Assembly: GCF_023101085.1 (NCBI RefSeq)
Contig: NZ_CP064703.1
Span: 3,038,001-3,102,000 of the forward strand
Direction: 5' to 3'
DNA from: Bradyrhizobium sp. 170
GTDB lineage: Bacteria; Pseudomonadota; Alphaproteobacteria; Rhizobiales; Xanthobacteraceae
DNA length: 64,000 bases
Shown here: piece by piece, positions 18,051 through 26,226 of the stretch
Layout: each line of letters opens with the position of its first letter
Numbering within the stretch: position 1 is the stretch's first letter
Program-made: the position numbers and the translations under genes
The notes under the pieces: model-generated
Seen by the model: only the letters and a program-made list of their open reading frames with translations
Databases searched by the model: none
What the model was told of the DNA's origin: nothing

Positions 18051-18629
18051 ATGTCGACGGTTGAAGTGCACAAGCAGATCACGGCGGATGAGATCGCCCA
18101 TACGTTCGAGGACGAGGTCCCCAAGGGCGCCGACCTCAGGGGATATGCGCCCGAGGACTGGCTGGCGCTCGTGATCTTCTGGATCATGGCGCTGTCCGTC
18201 TTTCTGCAGTTCTTCACACGCTATGTGCTCAACGACAGTTATGCCTGGACCGAGGAGATCGCGACCTACTGCCTGATCGGCGTGGTCTTCATCGGCTCGG
18301 CAATGTGCGTTCGGCTGTCGCGGCATATCCAGGTCGATCTGGTCTTCCGCTATCTGCCGCATTTGCCGGCGCGCGCGCTTTCGACGGTCATCGACGTGAT
18401 CCGTATCGCGTTCTTCGGATACGCCATCAAACTGGTCTGGCAATTCATCCAGATCATCGGCGATGAGCGGATGACCACGATCAAGTTTCAAAAAGGTTTT
18501 GTGTACTACGCCGTGCTGCTCGGCTTCGCGCTGATGTTTGCGCGCTCGATCCAGATCGCGGTCGAGAACTGGCGGCGGGGCTACTCGATTCTGGAGCGCC
18601 CGGGCGCCTTCGACGGAACGGAAGGGTAG
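18051..18629 (+). CDS. dctQ: TRAP transporter small permease (DctQ)
   Basis: A 192-residue membrane protein with about four transmembrane segments. It has the DctQ pattern RYVLNDSYAWTEEIATYCLIGVVFIGSAMCVRLSRHIQVDL. It would pair with the large permease encoded four bases downstream. The N-terminal ~45 residues are a cytoplasmic extension. Confidence 0.9.
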   Translation: MSTVEVHKQITADEIAHTFEDEVPKGADLRGYAPEDWLALVIFWIMALSVFLQFFTRYVLNDSYAWTEEIATYCLIGVVFIGSAMCVRLSRHIQVDLVFRYLPHLPARALSTVIDVIRIAFFGYAIKLVWQFIQIIGDERMTTIKFQKGFVYYAVLLGFALMFARSIQIAVENWRRGYSILERPGAFDGTEG

Positions 18630-18633
18630 GGCG

Positions 18634-20040
18634 ATGCTGCTGCTGCTTGGGGGATTTCTGCTGCTGATGCTGGTTGGCCTGCCGGTCGCGCTGGCGATGG
18701 CGGTGTCGTCGCTGGTGTATATTCTCGTCACCGGCATCACGCCCGACGTGACGCTGGCGCAGCGCATGATCGCGGGCGTCGAGAGCTTTCCGCTGCTGGC
18801 CGTGCCGTTCTTCATCCTGGCCGGCAATCTCATGAACATCGCGGGCGTGACGGGGCGCATCTACAAGTTCGCGGTCGCGCTGGTGGGGTGGATGCGCGGC
18901 GGTCTCGGCCACGTCAATATCGTGGGCTCGGTGATCTTTTCCGGCATGTCCGGCACCGCGATCGCGGACGCCGCAGGCCTCGGCACCATCGAGATCAAGG
19001 CGATGAAGGATCACGGCTACTCGACCGAGTTTGCCGTTGGCGTCACCGCGGCGTCCGCGACGCTCGGCCCGATCATTCCGCCGTCGCTGCCGTTCGTGAT
19101 CTACGGCATGATGGCGAACGTCTCGATCGGTGCGCTGTTCCTCGGCGGCGTGATCCCCGGCGTGGTCATGACCTTGGCCATGATGGCGACGGTGGCCTAT
19201 TTCGCCCACAAGAACGGCTGGGGCAGCGATACGCCGTTCTCCTGGCCGCAAATCGGCTCAGCCGCTCTCGAGATCTTCATCGTTCTCGCATTTCCGCTGG
19301 TGGTCTGGCTGCTGGTCGTAGCCGGTCTCTCGGTGAACCTGGCGGTTGGCATCGGCCTCATCGCGTTGCTGGCGCTGGACTGGTATTTCGATTTCTCCGC
19401 CGTGATGGCGCTGATGGCGCCTGTCATCCTGATCGGCGGCATGACGCTCGGCTGGTTCACGCCGACCGAAGCCGCGGTCGCAGCCGTGATCTGGTCGCTG
19501 TTCCTCGGGCTCGTGCGTTATCGCTCGATGACGCTGCAGACCGTAGCCAAAGCGACGTTCGACACCATCGAGACCACGGCATCGGTGCTGTTCATCGTCA
19601 CCGCGGCCTCGATCTTTGCGTGGCTGCTGACGGTGTCGCAGGCCGCGCAGACCCTGACCGACGCCATGCTCGGGATCACCCAGAACAAATGGGTGTTCCT
19701 GCTGCTTGCCAACATCCTGATCCTGTTCGTCGGCTGCTTCATCGACACCATCGCCGCCATCACCATCCTGGTGCCGATCCTGCTGCCGATCGTTCTGAAA
19801 CTGGGCATCGACCCCATTCATTTCGGCCTGATCATGACGCTGAACCTGATGATTGGGCTCCTTCACCCGCCACTCGGCATGGTGCTGTTCGTGCTCGCGC
19901 GCGTGGCGAAGCTTTCCGTCGAGCGCACGACGATGGCGATCCTGCCGTGGCTGGTGCCGCTGCTGTTGGCGCTCATCGCCATCACCTACATCCCGGAGCT
20001 GACGCTCTGGCTACCGAAGTATATGGGACTCTCAAAATGA
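18634..20040 (+). CDS. dctM: TRAP transporter large permease (DctM)
   Basis: A 468-residue multispan membrane protein with DctM family signatures AVPFFILAGNLMNIAGVTGRI, GHVNIVGSVIFSGMSGTAIADAAGLG, AASATLGPIIPPSLPFVIYG and LTLNLMIGLLHPPLGMVLFV. The start at 18634 directly follows the dctQ gene; a longer frame upstream overlaps dctQ and has no membrane character. The stop overlaps the next ATG as ATGA. Confidence 0.92.
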   Translation: MLLLLGGFLLLMLVGLPVALAMAVSSLVYILVTGITPDVTLAQRMIAGVESFPLLAVPFFILAGNLMNIAGVTGRIYKFAVALVGWMRGGLGHVNIVGSVIFSGMSGTAIADAAGLGTIEIKAMKDHGYSTEFAVGVTAASATLGPIIPPSLPFVIYGMMANVSIGALFLGGVIPGVVMTLAMMATVAYFAHKNGWGSDTPFSWPQIGSAALEIFIVLAFPLVVWLLVVAGLSVNLAVGIGLIALLALDWYFDFSAVMALMAPVILIGGMTLGWFTPTEAAVAAVIWSLFLGLVRYRSMTLQTVAKATFDTIETTASVLFIVTAASIFAWLLTVSQAAQTLTDAMLGITQNKWVFLLLANILILFVGCFIDTIAAITILVPILLPIVLKLGIDPIHFGLIMTLNLMIGLLHPPLGMVLFVLARVAKLSVERTTMAILPWLVPLLLALIAITYIPELTLWLPKYMGLSK

Positions 20041-21083
20041 CATCGATGGTTTTGGCCGCAACGCTGTTCGGCCCGGAAGATCTGCGCATGGTCGAGCGGC
20101 CGCTCGATCCGTTGGCGTCAGGCATGGTGCGGATTCGTTTCGGCGCCGGCGGCATCTGCGGCTCCGACATGCATTACTACCGCCATGCCCGCACCGGCGA
20201 TTTCGTCGTGACCTCGCCGCTGGTGCTCGGCCACGAGATCGCGGGCGAGGTGGTCGAGATCGGAAGCTCTGCGTCAGACGTGAAGGTCGGCGATCGCGTC
20301 GCCCTCAATCCGTCGCGCTGGTGCGCCCATTGCAAGCCGTGCCGCGAGAACCGGCCCAATCTCTGCGAGAACATCTTTTTCATGGGCTCGGCCTCGAAGA
20401 CTCCGCATATGCAGGGCGGCTTTGCGTCCTACTTCGACGCCGTCCCGGCGCAATGCGTGAAGATTCCCGATCATGTGACGTATCAGGCGGCGGCGCTGGC
20501 CGAGCCGCTGGCGGTGTGCCTGCATGCGGTCGCCCGCGCCGGTGACATCACCGGCAAGCGCGCGGTGCTGTTCGGTGCCGGTCCCATCGGCTTGCTGACC
20601 ATGCTGGCGGCGCAGCGCGCAGGGATCGCGGAGACGACCGTCGTCGAAATTGCCGCGGCGCCGCTGGCATTTGCCACGAGGCTTGGCGCCAACCATGTCG
20701 TCGATATCTCCGGCGGCGAGGAGGCGCTGAAGGCGCAAGCCGCAGCGTCTCCGTTCGACGTGGCGTTCGAAGTCTCGGGAACGGCAGCGGGCCTGGCCAG
20801 CGCCATCGGCACCGTCAGGCGCGGCGGCGTCGTGGTCCAGGTCGGCAATCTGCCGGGCGGGCAGATCCCGGTGCCGGCGAATGCTGTCATGGCCAAGGAG
20901 ATCGACCTGCGCGGCTCGTTCCGCTTCGGGGCGGAATTCTTCACCGCGGTCGAACTGATCGCCGACGGCAGCGTCGACGTGCTTTCGCTGGTGACGGCCC
21001 AACGCCCGCTTTCGGTCGCGCCCGACGCGGTGCGGCTGGCGCTCGACCGCTCGCAGAGCGTCAAGGTCGTGCTGACAGCTTGA
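20037..21083 (+). CDS. Zinc-dependent medium-chain dehydrogenase, L-idonate/L-gulonate 5-dehydrogenase-like
   Basis: A 348-residue MDR enzyme. Catalytic zinc ligands are in GGICGSDMHYY (Cys41) and LGHEIAGEV (His66, Glu67). The structural zinc set is Cys96, 99, 102 and 110 in RWCAHCKPCRENRPNLC. The NAD motif is VLFGAGPIGLLTMLAA. The closest functional class appears to be L-idonate 5-dehydrogenase. In a cluster with UxuA and UxuB an L-gulonate 5-dehydrogenase making D-fructuronate would complete a route to 2-keto-3-deoxygluconate. Translationally coupled to dctM. Confidence 0.85.
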   Translation: MTSMVLAATLFGPEDLRMVERPLDPLASGMVRIRFGAGGICGSDMHYYRHARTGDFVVTSPLVLGHEIAGEVVEIGSSASDVKVGDRVALNPSRWCAHCKPCRENRPNLCENIFFMGSASKTPHMQGGFASYFDAVPAQCVKIPDHVTYQAAALAEPLAVCLHAVARAGDITGKRAVLFGAGPIGLLTMLAAQRAGIAETTVVEIAAAPLAFATRLGANHVVDISGGEEALKAQAAASPFDVAFEVSGTAAGLASAIGTVRRGGVVVQVGNLPGGQIPVPANAVMAKEIDLRGSFRFGAEFFTAVELIADGSVDVLSLVTAQRPLSVAPDAVRLALDRSQSVKVVLTA

Positions 21084-21111
21084 TTGCAATCCAGACTTCA
21101 GGAGATCGCCC

Positions 21112-22305
21112 ATGATGCTGCAGGGATGGCGGTGGTACGGGCCCAATGATCCCGTCTCGCTCGACGATATCCGTCAGGCCGGCGCGACGGACGTGGTGAC
21201 GGCGCTGCACCAGGTGCCGATCGGCGAAGCGTGGACGCGCGCCGCGGTCGAGGAGCGCAAGAGCCTGATCGAGAACGGCCAGCCCGGCCGTTCGCCGCTG
21301 ACCTGGTCGGTGGTGGAATCGATTCCGATCCCCGATGACGTCAAGCGGCTCGGCGGCGGCGCGACTCGCTCGATCGAGGCCTGGATCGCGAGCCTCGAGG
21401 CGGTGGCTGCCGCCGGCATCAAGATCATCTGCTACAACTTCATGCCCGTCGTGGACTGGTGCCGCACCGATCTCGAATGGGAACTGCCGAACGGCGCCAA
21501 GGCGATGCGCTTCGACCAGGAACGGTTCGCGGCGTTCGATCTGCATATCCTGCAGCGTCCGGAAGCGCTGGCCGAATACTCCGAGGCCGCGCGGCGTCGC
21601 GCCAAGGAGGTCTATTCAGGGATGACGCAGGCCGATATCGATGTCCTCGTCACCAATATCGCCAGCGCGCTGCCGGGCTCCACGACCGATCCGCTGACGA
21701 TCCCGCAATTCCGCGACCGCCTGCAGCAATATCGCGGCATCGATTCCGCGGTGCTGCGCCAGCACCTCAGCGAATTCCTCGCGCGCGTGACGCCGGTCGC
21801 CGAGCAGCTTGGGGTGACGCTGACGCTGCATCCGGACGATCCGCCGCGGCCGCTGTTCGGCCTGCCGCGCATTGCGTCCTCGGCGGAGGATTACCAGGCG
21901 CTGTTCGATGCCGTGCCCTCAAAAGCCAACGGCATCTGCTTCTGCACCGGCTCGCTCGGCGTGCGCGCCGAGAACGATCTGCCCGCGATTGCCAAGCGCT
22001 TCGCGCCAAGGATCGGCTTTGCGCACCTGCGCGCGACCAAGCGGGAAGGCGACGGCCTGTCGTTTTTCGAGTCCGATCATCTCGACGGTGACGTCGACAT
22101 GATCGCGGTGCTCAAGGCGTTGCTCACCGAGAACCGCAAGCGTTCATCGAACGATCAGATTGTGTTCCGGCCCGATCACGGCCATCGCATGCTCGACGAT
22201 CTCGCGGAAACCAAGCGCACCAATCCCGGCTATACCGCAATCGGTCGGCTGCGCGGGCTAGCTGAATTGCGCGGCGCCATCCGCGCCGTCGAACACGCCG
22301 GCTAG
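21112..22305 (+). CDS. uxuA: Mannonate dehydratase
   Basis: A 397-residue UxuA-family TIM barrel that dehydrates D-mannonate to 2-keto-3-deoxy-D-gluconate. Visible features: WRWYGPNDPVSLDDIRQAGA at the N-terminus, CYNFMPVVDWCRTDLEW, the metal/acid-rich LTLHPDDPPRPLFGLPRI and NGICFCTGSLG, and a C-terminal FRPDHGHRMLDD. Length is normal. The stop codon TAG is part of the CTAG target duplicated by the adjacent IS element, so the gene survives intact but anything originally downstream in the operon is cut off. Confidence 0.94.
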   Translation: MMLQGWRWYGPNDPVSLDDIRQAGATDVVTALHQVPIGEAWTRAAVEERKSLIENGQPGRSPLTWSVVESIPIPDDVKRLGGGATRSIEAWIASLEAVAAAGIKIICYNFMPVVDWCRTDLEWELPNGAKAMRFDQERFAAFDLHILQRPEALAEYSEAARRRAKEVYSGMTQADIDVLVTNIASALPGSTTDPLTIPQFRDRLQQYRGIDSAVLRQHLSEFLARVTPVAEQLGVTLTLHPDDPPRPLFGLPRIASSAEDYQALFDAVPSKANGICFCTGSLGVRAENDLPAIAKRFAPRIGFAHLRATKREGDGLSFFESDHLDGDVDMIAVLKALLTENRKRSSNDQIVFRPDHGHRMLDDLAETKRTNPGYTAIGRLRGLAELRGAIRAVEHAG

Positions 22306-23760
22306 CACTACTTTGGCAGATTTTTGCGATTGATCGGCGCAATTGGATTCCCGAATCAGATTTTCAATGATTCATGGGTGGTCGGCTTTTGGAGGGCCGA
22401 CCATGGTGGACACGAGGTCGAAGTGGGAAGACGAGCTTGGACGCTGGCTCAAGCCATTCCTGGATCGTTTAGGTCACAAGGCACGGCGGCGGATGTGTCC
22501 GCTGTATGTTTCGGGACTGATTGGACCGGGTGATCGCAAGAGCGTCCAGCCGATGGCGGCGCGGCTGGCACCGAACGACTATGATCAGTTGCACCATTTC
22601 ATCGCTGATGGCGTCTGGGATGCGGCGCCATTGGAGTCAGAATTGCTCGTTCAGGCCGATCGCCTCGTCGGCGGCAAAGATGCGGTGCTGGTCATCGACG
22701 ACACAGCGATGCCGAAGAAGGGCGATCGTTCGGTTGGTGTCGCTCCGCAATATGCCTCGTCTCTCGGCAAGACGGCCAATTGCCAAACATTGGTGTCGCT
22801 GACGCTTGCGCGGGGTGAAGTGCCGGTAATGGTGGCATTACGTCTCTTCATTCCAGAGAGTTGGACGAGCAACCCGGTGCGTTTGAAGCGTGCGGGCGTT
22901 CCAGTCGAGCACCGCGCAGCGCGGACCAAGCCAGAGATCGCCTTGGCGGAGATCGATCGCGTGATGGCAGCCGGTATGCGCTTCGGCTGTGTGCTGGCGG
23001 ATGCCGGTTACGGCCTCAGCGCGCCGTTCCGTCAGGGGCTCACGACACGCGGCCTGGCCTGGGCCGTCGGTATCCCTCGTCACCTGAAGGTGTATCCGGT
23101 CGAGGTTAAACTGATCTGGCCGGTTGCCGGTCGGGGCCGTCCCCGCAAGCGGCACATTCCGGATATCCTATCGAGGGCGGCCGAAGATATGCTGGCCAAT
23201 GCCAAGTGGCAAAATGTGAGTTGGCGAAACGGTACCAAGGGCCGGCTGGAAGCTCGCTTCGCCGCTGTTCGCGTGCGAACCGCCGATGGGCCACCTCAGC
23301 GGATCAAGGACATGGGCCAGCAGCATCTTCCGGGGGACGAAGCCTGGCTCATCGGCGAACACAGGACGTCGGGAGAGAAGAAATATTATCTCGCCAATCT
23401 GCCGGCCAAGACGAATCTGCGCACGTTAGCTGCCACGATCAAAGCCCGATGGATTTGCGAACAGGCCCATCAGCAGTTGAAAGAGGAACTCGGGCTTGAT
23501 CACTTCGAGGGAAGATCCTGGCAAGGCCTCCATCGTCACGCGCTCATGACCATGATCGCTTACGCATTCCTCCAGCATCGGCGTCTCGCACAAGCGGGGC
23601 GGAAAAAAAAGAATCAATGGTCCACCGCCTCAGCCGAGCCTGCCGGCCGTACGCCAGGCCATCGTCGATCTCATCGTTCAACCACGACCTCAGCGATGCC
23701 CGTACTGCAGAAGACAAATCGGCGAAAAGCAGCGGCGTGAATAAATCTGCCAAAGTAGTG
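22306..23760. mobile_element. IS701-family insertion sequence, complete
   Basis: A 1455-bp element bounded by perfect terminal inverted repeats: CACTACTTTGGCAGATTT at the left (22306-22323) and its reverse complement at the right (23743-23760). It is flanked by the 4-bp direct repeat CTAG at 22302-22305 and 23761-23764. The CTAG duplication (YTAR class) and the transposase type fit the IS701 family. It carries one transposase gene. Confidence 0.93.
22403..23740 (+). CDS. IS701-family DDE transposase, probably frameshifted at its 3' end
   Basis: A 445-residue transposase with DDE-type landmarks: LVIDDTAMPKKGDRSVGVAPQYA, VLADAGYG and a C-terminal ARWICEQAHQQLKEELGLDHFEGRSW. The ATG at 22403 has GGAGG upstream. 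At an A8 run (about 23605-23612) the frame changes character. Read with one A fewer, the sequence continues as RKKRINGPPPQPSLPAV and ends in a CPYC-containing tail with a TAA at 23742-23744. The frame as written gives a low-complexity, serine/threonine/arginine-rich tail. Either an A was gained, or slippage on the run produces the longer-family tail. Confidence 0.85.
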   Translation: MVDTRSKWEDELGRWLKPFLDRLGHKARRRMCPLYVSGLIGPGDRKSVQPMAARLAPNDYDQLHHFIADGVWDAAPLESELLVQADRLVGGKDAVLVIDDTAMPKKGDRSVGVAPQYASSLGKTANCQTLVSLTLARGEVPVMVALRLFIPESWTSNPVRLKRAGVPVEHRAARTKPEIALAEIDRVMAAGMRFGCVLADAGYGLSAPFRQGLTTRGLAWAVGIPRHLKVYPVEVKLIWPVAGRGRPRKRHIPDILSRAAEDMLANAKWQNVSWRNGTKGRLEARFAAVRVRTADGPPQRIKDMGQQHLPGDEAWLIGEHRTSGEKKYYLANLPAKTNLRTLAATIKARWICEQAHQQLKEELGLDHFEGRSWQGLHRHALMTMIAYAFLQHRRLAQAGRKKKNQWSTASAEPAGRTPGHRRSHRSTTTSAMPVLQKTNRRKAAA

Positions 23761-23764
23761 CTAG

Positions 23765-24030
23765 GCTGTGAACTCATAAATTCGGTTCTGCAGAAGCCTT
23801 GCCCATGTCCGCTTCGCTCCGAAAGCGACTGAATTGCTGCGTCGCCGCGCAATGACGCGATGTACCACTTGCGGCCGAAAATTCGATCGAAAATTTGAGC
23901 CCAACAACGGACGTGGAGATATCTTCAAGTTCCATCTTCGGTTCGATCGCGACTGACGCTTCCGCAGCGACGCACTCTCTCTTCATGAATTGGCGAACTC
24001 GATCGACGACGCTGTGCTCACTATCTATTA
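23765..24030. other. Intergenic region without a supported gene
   Basis: Between the IS and the ArsR promoter nothing codes convincingly. A 70-residue - strand frame is present but shows no recognisable motif and lacks a ribosome binding site. The segment may be remnant DNA displaced when the IS split the uxu operon from its former neighbour. Confidence 0.4.
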
Positions 24031-24048
24031 GTTAGCCGTATGGCTAAC
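24031..24048. promoter_or_regulatory. ArsR-type operator, distal copy
   Basis: GTTAGCCGTATGGCTAAC is a perfect 7-bp inverted repeat with a 4-base centre. It lies just upstream of the -35 box of the arsR promoter. An almost identical copy starts exactly 50 bases downstream. Confidence 0.75.
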
Positions 24049-24053
24049 TGTTA

Positions 24054-24082
24054 TTGACACACGTTTGTGCCTCCGCTATAGT
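24054..24082 (+). promoter_or_regulatory. Strong sigma70-type promoter of the arsR operon
   Basis: TTGACA (24054-24059) and TATAGT (24077-24082) are separated by 17 bases. The predicted start of transcription, about seven bases after the -10, coincides with the arsR ATG at 24090, and no ribosome binding site precedes that ATG. The mRNA is therefore probably leaderless. Confidence 0.7.
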
Positions 24083-24098
24083 TAGCTTTATGGCTAAC
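24081..24098. promoter_or_regulatory. ArsR-type operator, proximal copy over the start codon
   Basis: GTTAGCTTTATGGCTAAC repeats the distal operator with two changes in the left arm and centre. It overlaps the end of the -10 box and the arsR ATG, an obvious position for autorepression. Confidence 0.72.
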
Positions 24099-24455
24099 CA
24101 ATCAATGCAACTCGACCACGTTTTCGGGGCCCTGTCCGACGCGACCCGTCGTGCGATCGTCATGCGACTATGTGATGGCGAGGCATCCGTCGGAGAGCTG
24201 GCGAAGCCGTTCGAAATGGCGCTGCCGAGCCTGATGAAACACATCCGCATTCTAGAGAGCAGCGGCCTCGTTGCGTCCGAGAAGACCGGTCGCGTCAGGA
24301 TGTGCTCATTGCAGACGGAAGCTCTCGCAACCGTCGAGGTTTGGTTGGCGGCCCAAAGGGAGATCTGGGAGCAACGACTGGATCGACTGGAAATGTACGT
24401 TGAGAAACTGAAGAAAGAGGAAAAGTCCAATGCCCGCAAACGCAAGTCAAAATGA
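24090..24455 (+). CDS. ArsR-family winged-helix regulator
   Basis: A 121-residue regulator with the HTH in VFGALSDATRRAIVMRLCDGEASVGELAKPFEMALPSLMKHIRILESSGLVASEKTGRVRMC. It lacks the metal-binding ELCVCDL motif of metal sensors; members of this subgroup are usually paired with SRPBCC/AHSA1 genes. The ATG falls inside an operator copy, so it likely represses itself and the overlapping downstream gene. Overlap with the SRPBCC gene is 26 bases. Confidence 0.9.
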   Translation: MANQSMQLDHVFGALSDATRRAIVMRLCDGEASVGELAKPFEMALPSLMKHIRILESSGLVASEKTGRVRMCSLQTEALATVEVWLAAQREIWEQRLDRLEMYVEKLKKEEKSNARKRKSK

Positions 24456-24933
24456 AACGCCCCTGTCCACTTGGGCGCTCGATCGAGAGATCGTCCTCTC
24501 GCGCGTGATCAACGCGCCACGGGAGTTGGTTTTCTCCGCCTGGGCTGATCCGCAACATCTCCCCCAATGGTTTGGTCCGGCCGGTTTTAGGGTCGAGACA
24601 AAGTCAATGGATATTCGCGTCAACGGCGAATGGCGGTTCGATATGATCGCTCCCGACGGCAAGCGATATACGAACCGGATGCAATTCCGGCGCATCGAGA
24701 GGCCGCACCTGATCGAGATCGATCATGGCGCCGACAAAGACAACGATCCTGGCATATTCCGCACCACCATCACGTTCGATGAGCAGAGCGACGGCAAGAC
24801 CGTCATCACTTTGCGGCAGTTGCATCCGACGAAGGCTCAGCGCGACGCGGGAATCGGATTCGGCGCGGTCGAGTTCGGTTATCAGACCCTCGAGAAACTG
24901 GCGCAGCACGTCGAACGCAGCAACGCTACTTAA
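24430..24933 (+). CDS. SRPBCC/AHSA1-domain protein
   Basis: A 167-residue protein of the activator-of-Hsp90-ATPase C-terminal-like fold: IVLSRVINAPRELVFSAWADPQHLPQWFGPAGFRVETKSMDIRVNGEWRFDMIAPDG. The hydrophobic-cavity fold binds small hydrophobic ligands. It overlaps the ArsR gene, an arrangement widespread in proteobacteria. Substrate or ligand is unknown. Confidence 0.88.
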   Translation: MPANASQNETPLSTWALDREIVLSRVINAPRELVFSAWADPQHLPQWFGPAGFRVETKSMDIRVNGEWRFDMIAPDGKRYTNRMQFRRIERPHLIEIDHGADKDNDPGIFRTTITFDEQSDGKTVITLRQLHPTKAQRDAGIGFGAVEFGYQTLEKLAQHVERSNAT

Positions 24934-24963
24934 ACTGAAGCGAGCGTTTCTCGGCGCGGCCGG

Positions 24964-25710
24964 TTACCTGTCAGCGGTGGAATACATCGCGCCGAGGCCG
25001 CGACCGCGCAACCTGCTTCGCCGGATCGACCAGCGCTCGAGGCTGTTCTGCATCGCTTCGGCGAGCGCCGGACGCGCGTTCAACTGCTTTTCCGGCACGC
25101 ATGCAATGATCGCATTTCGATCCTGGACGCCCTGCTCGTCGATGATCCACGTTCCCAGCCGGCCGCCGGCAAGCCGCGCGGCGATGCGATCGGGTACCGG
25201 GTCGATGTCGTTCGCGACCAACACGTTCATGACGATGCGGCCGCCGGGCGTCAACCGCGCGCGGATGGCGTCGCAGGTCTCGACGTCGAATTCGTCTTCA
25301 AAGTGAAAATCCGGACCCCCGACATCGATGGCGATCCCATCGTAAAGCAGATCGTCATCGAGAATGAACTTGCGGAAATCGGACACCATCAGCGGCAATC
25401 CGTCCGGCAGTCCAAAATATCTCTGAGCAATCACGAAGCTGATCGGATTGTTGTCGACGATCGTCAGCTTTTTTCCGAGACGCGCCAGCCTGGTGGCTAG
25501 ATTTCCGCCGCCGCATCCCAGGACGAGAATGTTCGTCGCGCGATGCAGGAGTTCGTCCATGAGCCTGACATAGCTGAAGACGCTCTCGCCGTCGGGCGTA
25601 GCCTGACTCTGCCTGATACCTTCCTCGAAATAGATCCGCGTTCCGTCCGCGGAGCATTCGACGATTTCGATTGCGCCGTTCCTGCCCCGATAGCGCCCCA
25701 GCAACCGCAC
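24964..25710 (-). CDS. Spermidine-synthase-like class I SAM-binding protein
   Basis: A 248-residue protein with a Rossmann methyltransferase/aminopropyltransferase core: ILVLGCGGGNLATRLARLGKKLTIVDNNP at about residues 61-89 and YDGIAIDVGGPDF further on. The N-terminal strand-rich segment GTRIYFEEGIRQSQATPDGESVFSYVRLMDELL is reminiscent of SpeE-like proteins. It stands alone; there is no speD or other polyamine gene nearby, so the substrate is open. Confidence 0.75.
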   Translation of the reverse strand: MRLLGRYRGRNGAIEIVECSADGTRIYFEEGIRQSQATPDGESVFSYVRLMDELLHRATNILVLGCGGGNLATRLARLGKKLTIVDNNPISFVIAQRYFGLPDGLPLMVSDFRKFILDDDLLYDGIAIDVGGPDFHFEDEFDVETCDAIRARLTPGGRIVMNVLVANDIDPVPDRIAARLAGGRLGTWIIDEQGVQDRNAIIACVPEKQLNARPALAEAMQNSLERWSIRRSRLRGRGLGAMYSTADR

Positions 25711-25894
25711 TTGACGTCACCATGCATTAAATAGGATGTTTGAAACATCGTTTATCATGTCGTGAATCGAATGCCAATCGGGCATAGACCCGTGCGAACC
25801 TCCCGTTTGATATACTGAACCTCTAAGTTGATGCTTGAGACGGTAATTTAGATGGGATAAATATATCCACTGCCGAACCGGGAGAACTGTCCCC

Positions 25895-26221
25895 ATGATT
25901 ACCGCCAATCAACTCAGGGCCGCGCGCGCGCTTCTGAGCATCGATCAGCGGCAAATGGCCGAGCTGGCCGATCTTTCGGTGCCGACCATCCAGCGCATGG
26001 AAGCCAGCGACGGTGTGATCCGCGCCAACGTCGATTCCCTGATGAAACTGGTTTCCGCGCTCGAGAGCGCCGGGATCGAGTTGATCAATCCGGGCGCCGC
26101 GAGCGCGACCGGCGGGCGAGGGGTGCGGCTGCGCGAACATCTCACAAATCCCAAGTCAAATCTCAAGTCAAAGAGCAAGACCGCCCGCCAGCCGAAGAGG
26201 GTGCTGGAGCGGGTTCGATAG
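25895..26221 (+). CDS. Small XRE-family HTH regulator (XRE 1)
   Basis: A 108-residue protein with an N-terminal helix-turn-helix: LRAARALLSIDQRQMAELADLSVPTIQRMEAS. The C-terminal part is basic and low in complexity. It is a clear paralogue of the regulator at 33374-33673; together they bracket the Hyf-like operon. It faces the operon tail to tail with five bases between stop codons. Confidence 0.85.
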   Translation: MITANQLRAARALLSIDQRQMAELADLSVPTIQRMEASDGVIRANVDSLMKLVSALESAGIELINPGAASATGGRGVRLREHLTNPKSNLKSKSKTARQPKRVLERVR

Positions 26222-26226
26222 CGTCC

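Noticed and set aside
16200..18860. A very long - strand open frame opposite gntR and the TRAP genes
   Set aside because: It is the antisense shadow of high-GC genes; composition is arginine/histidine/aspartate-rich with no domain, and the + strand genes are unambiguous.
18888..20036. Upstream extension of the zinc dehydrogenase frame through dctM
   Set aside because: It overlaps dctM in another frame and has shadow composition; ATG 20037 coupled to the dctM stop is the natural start.
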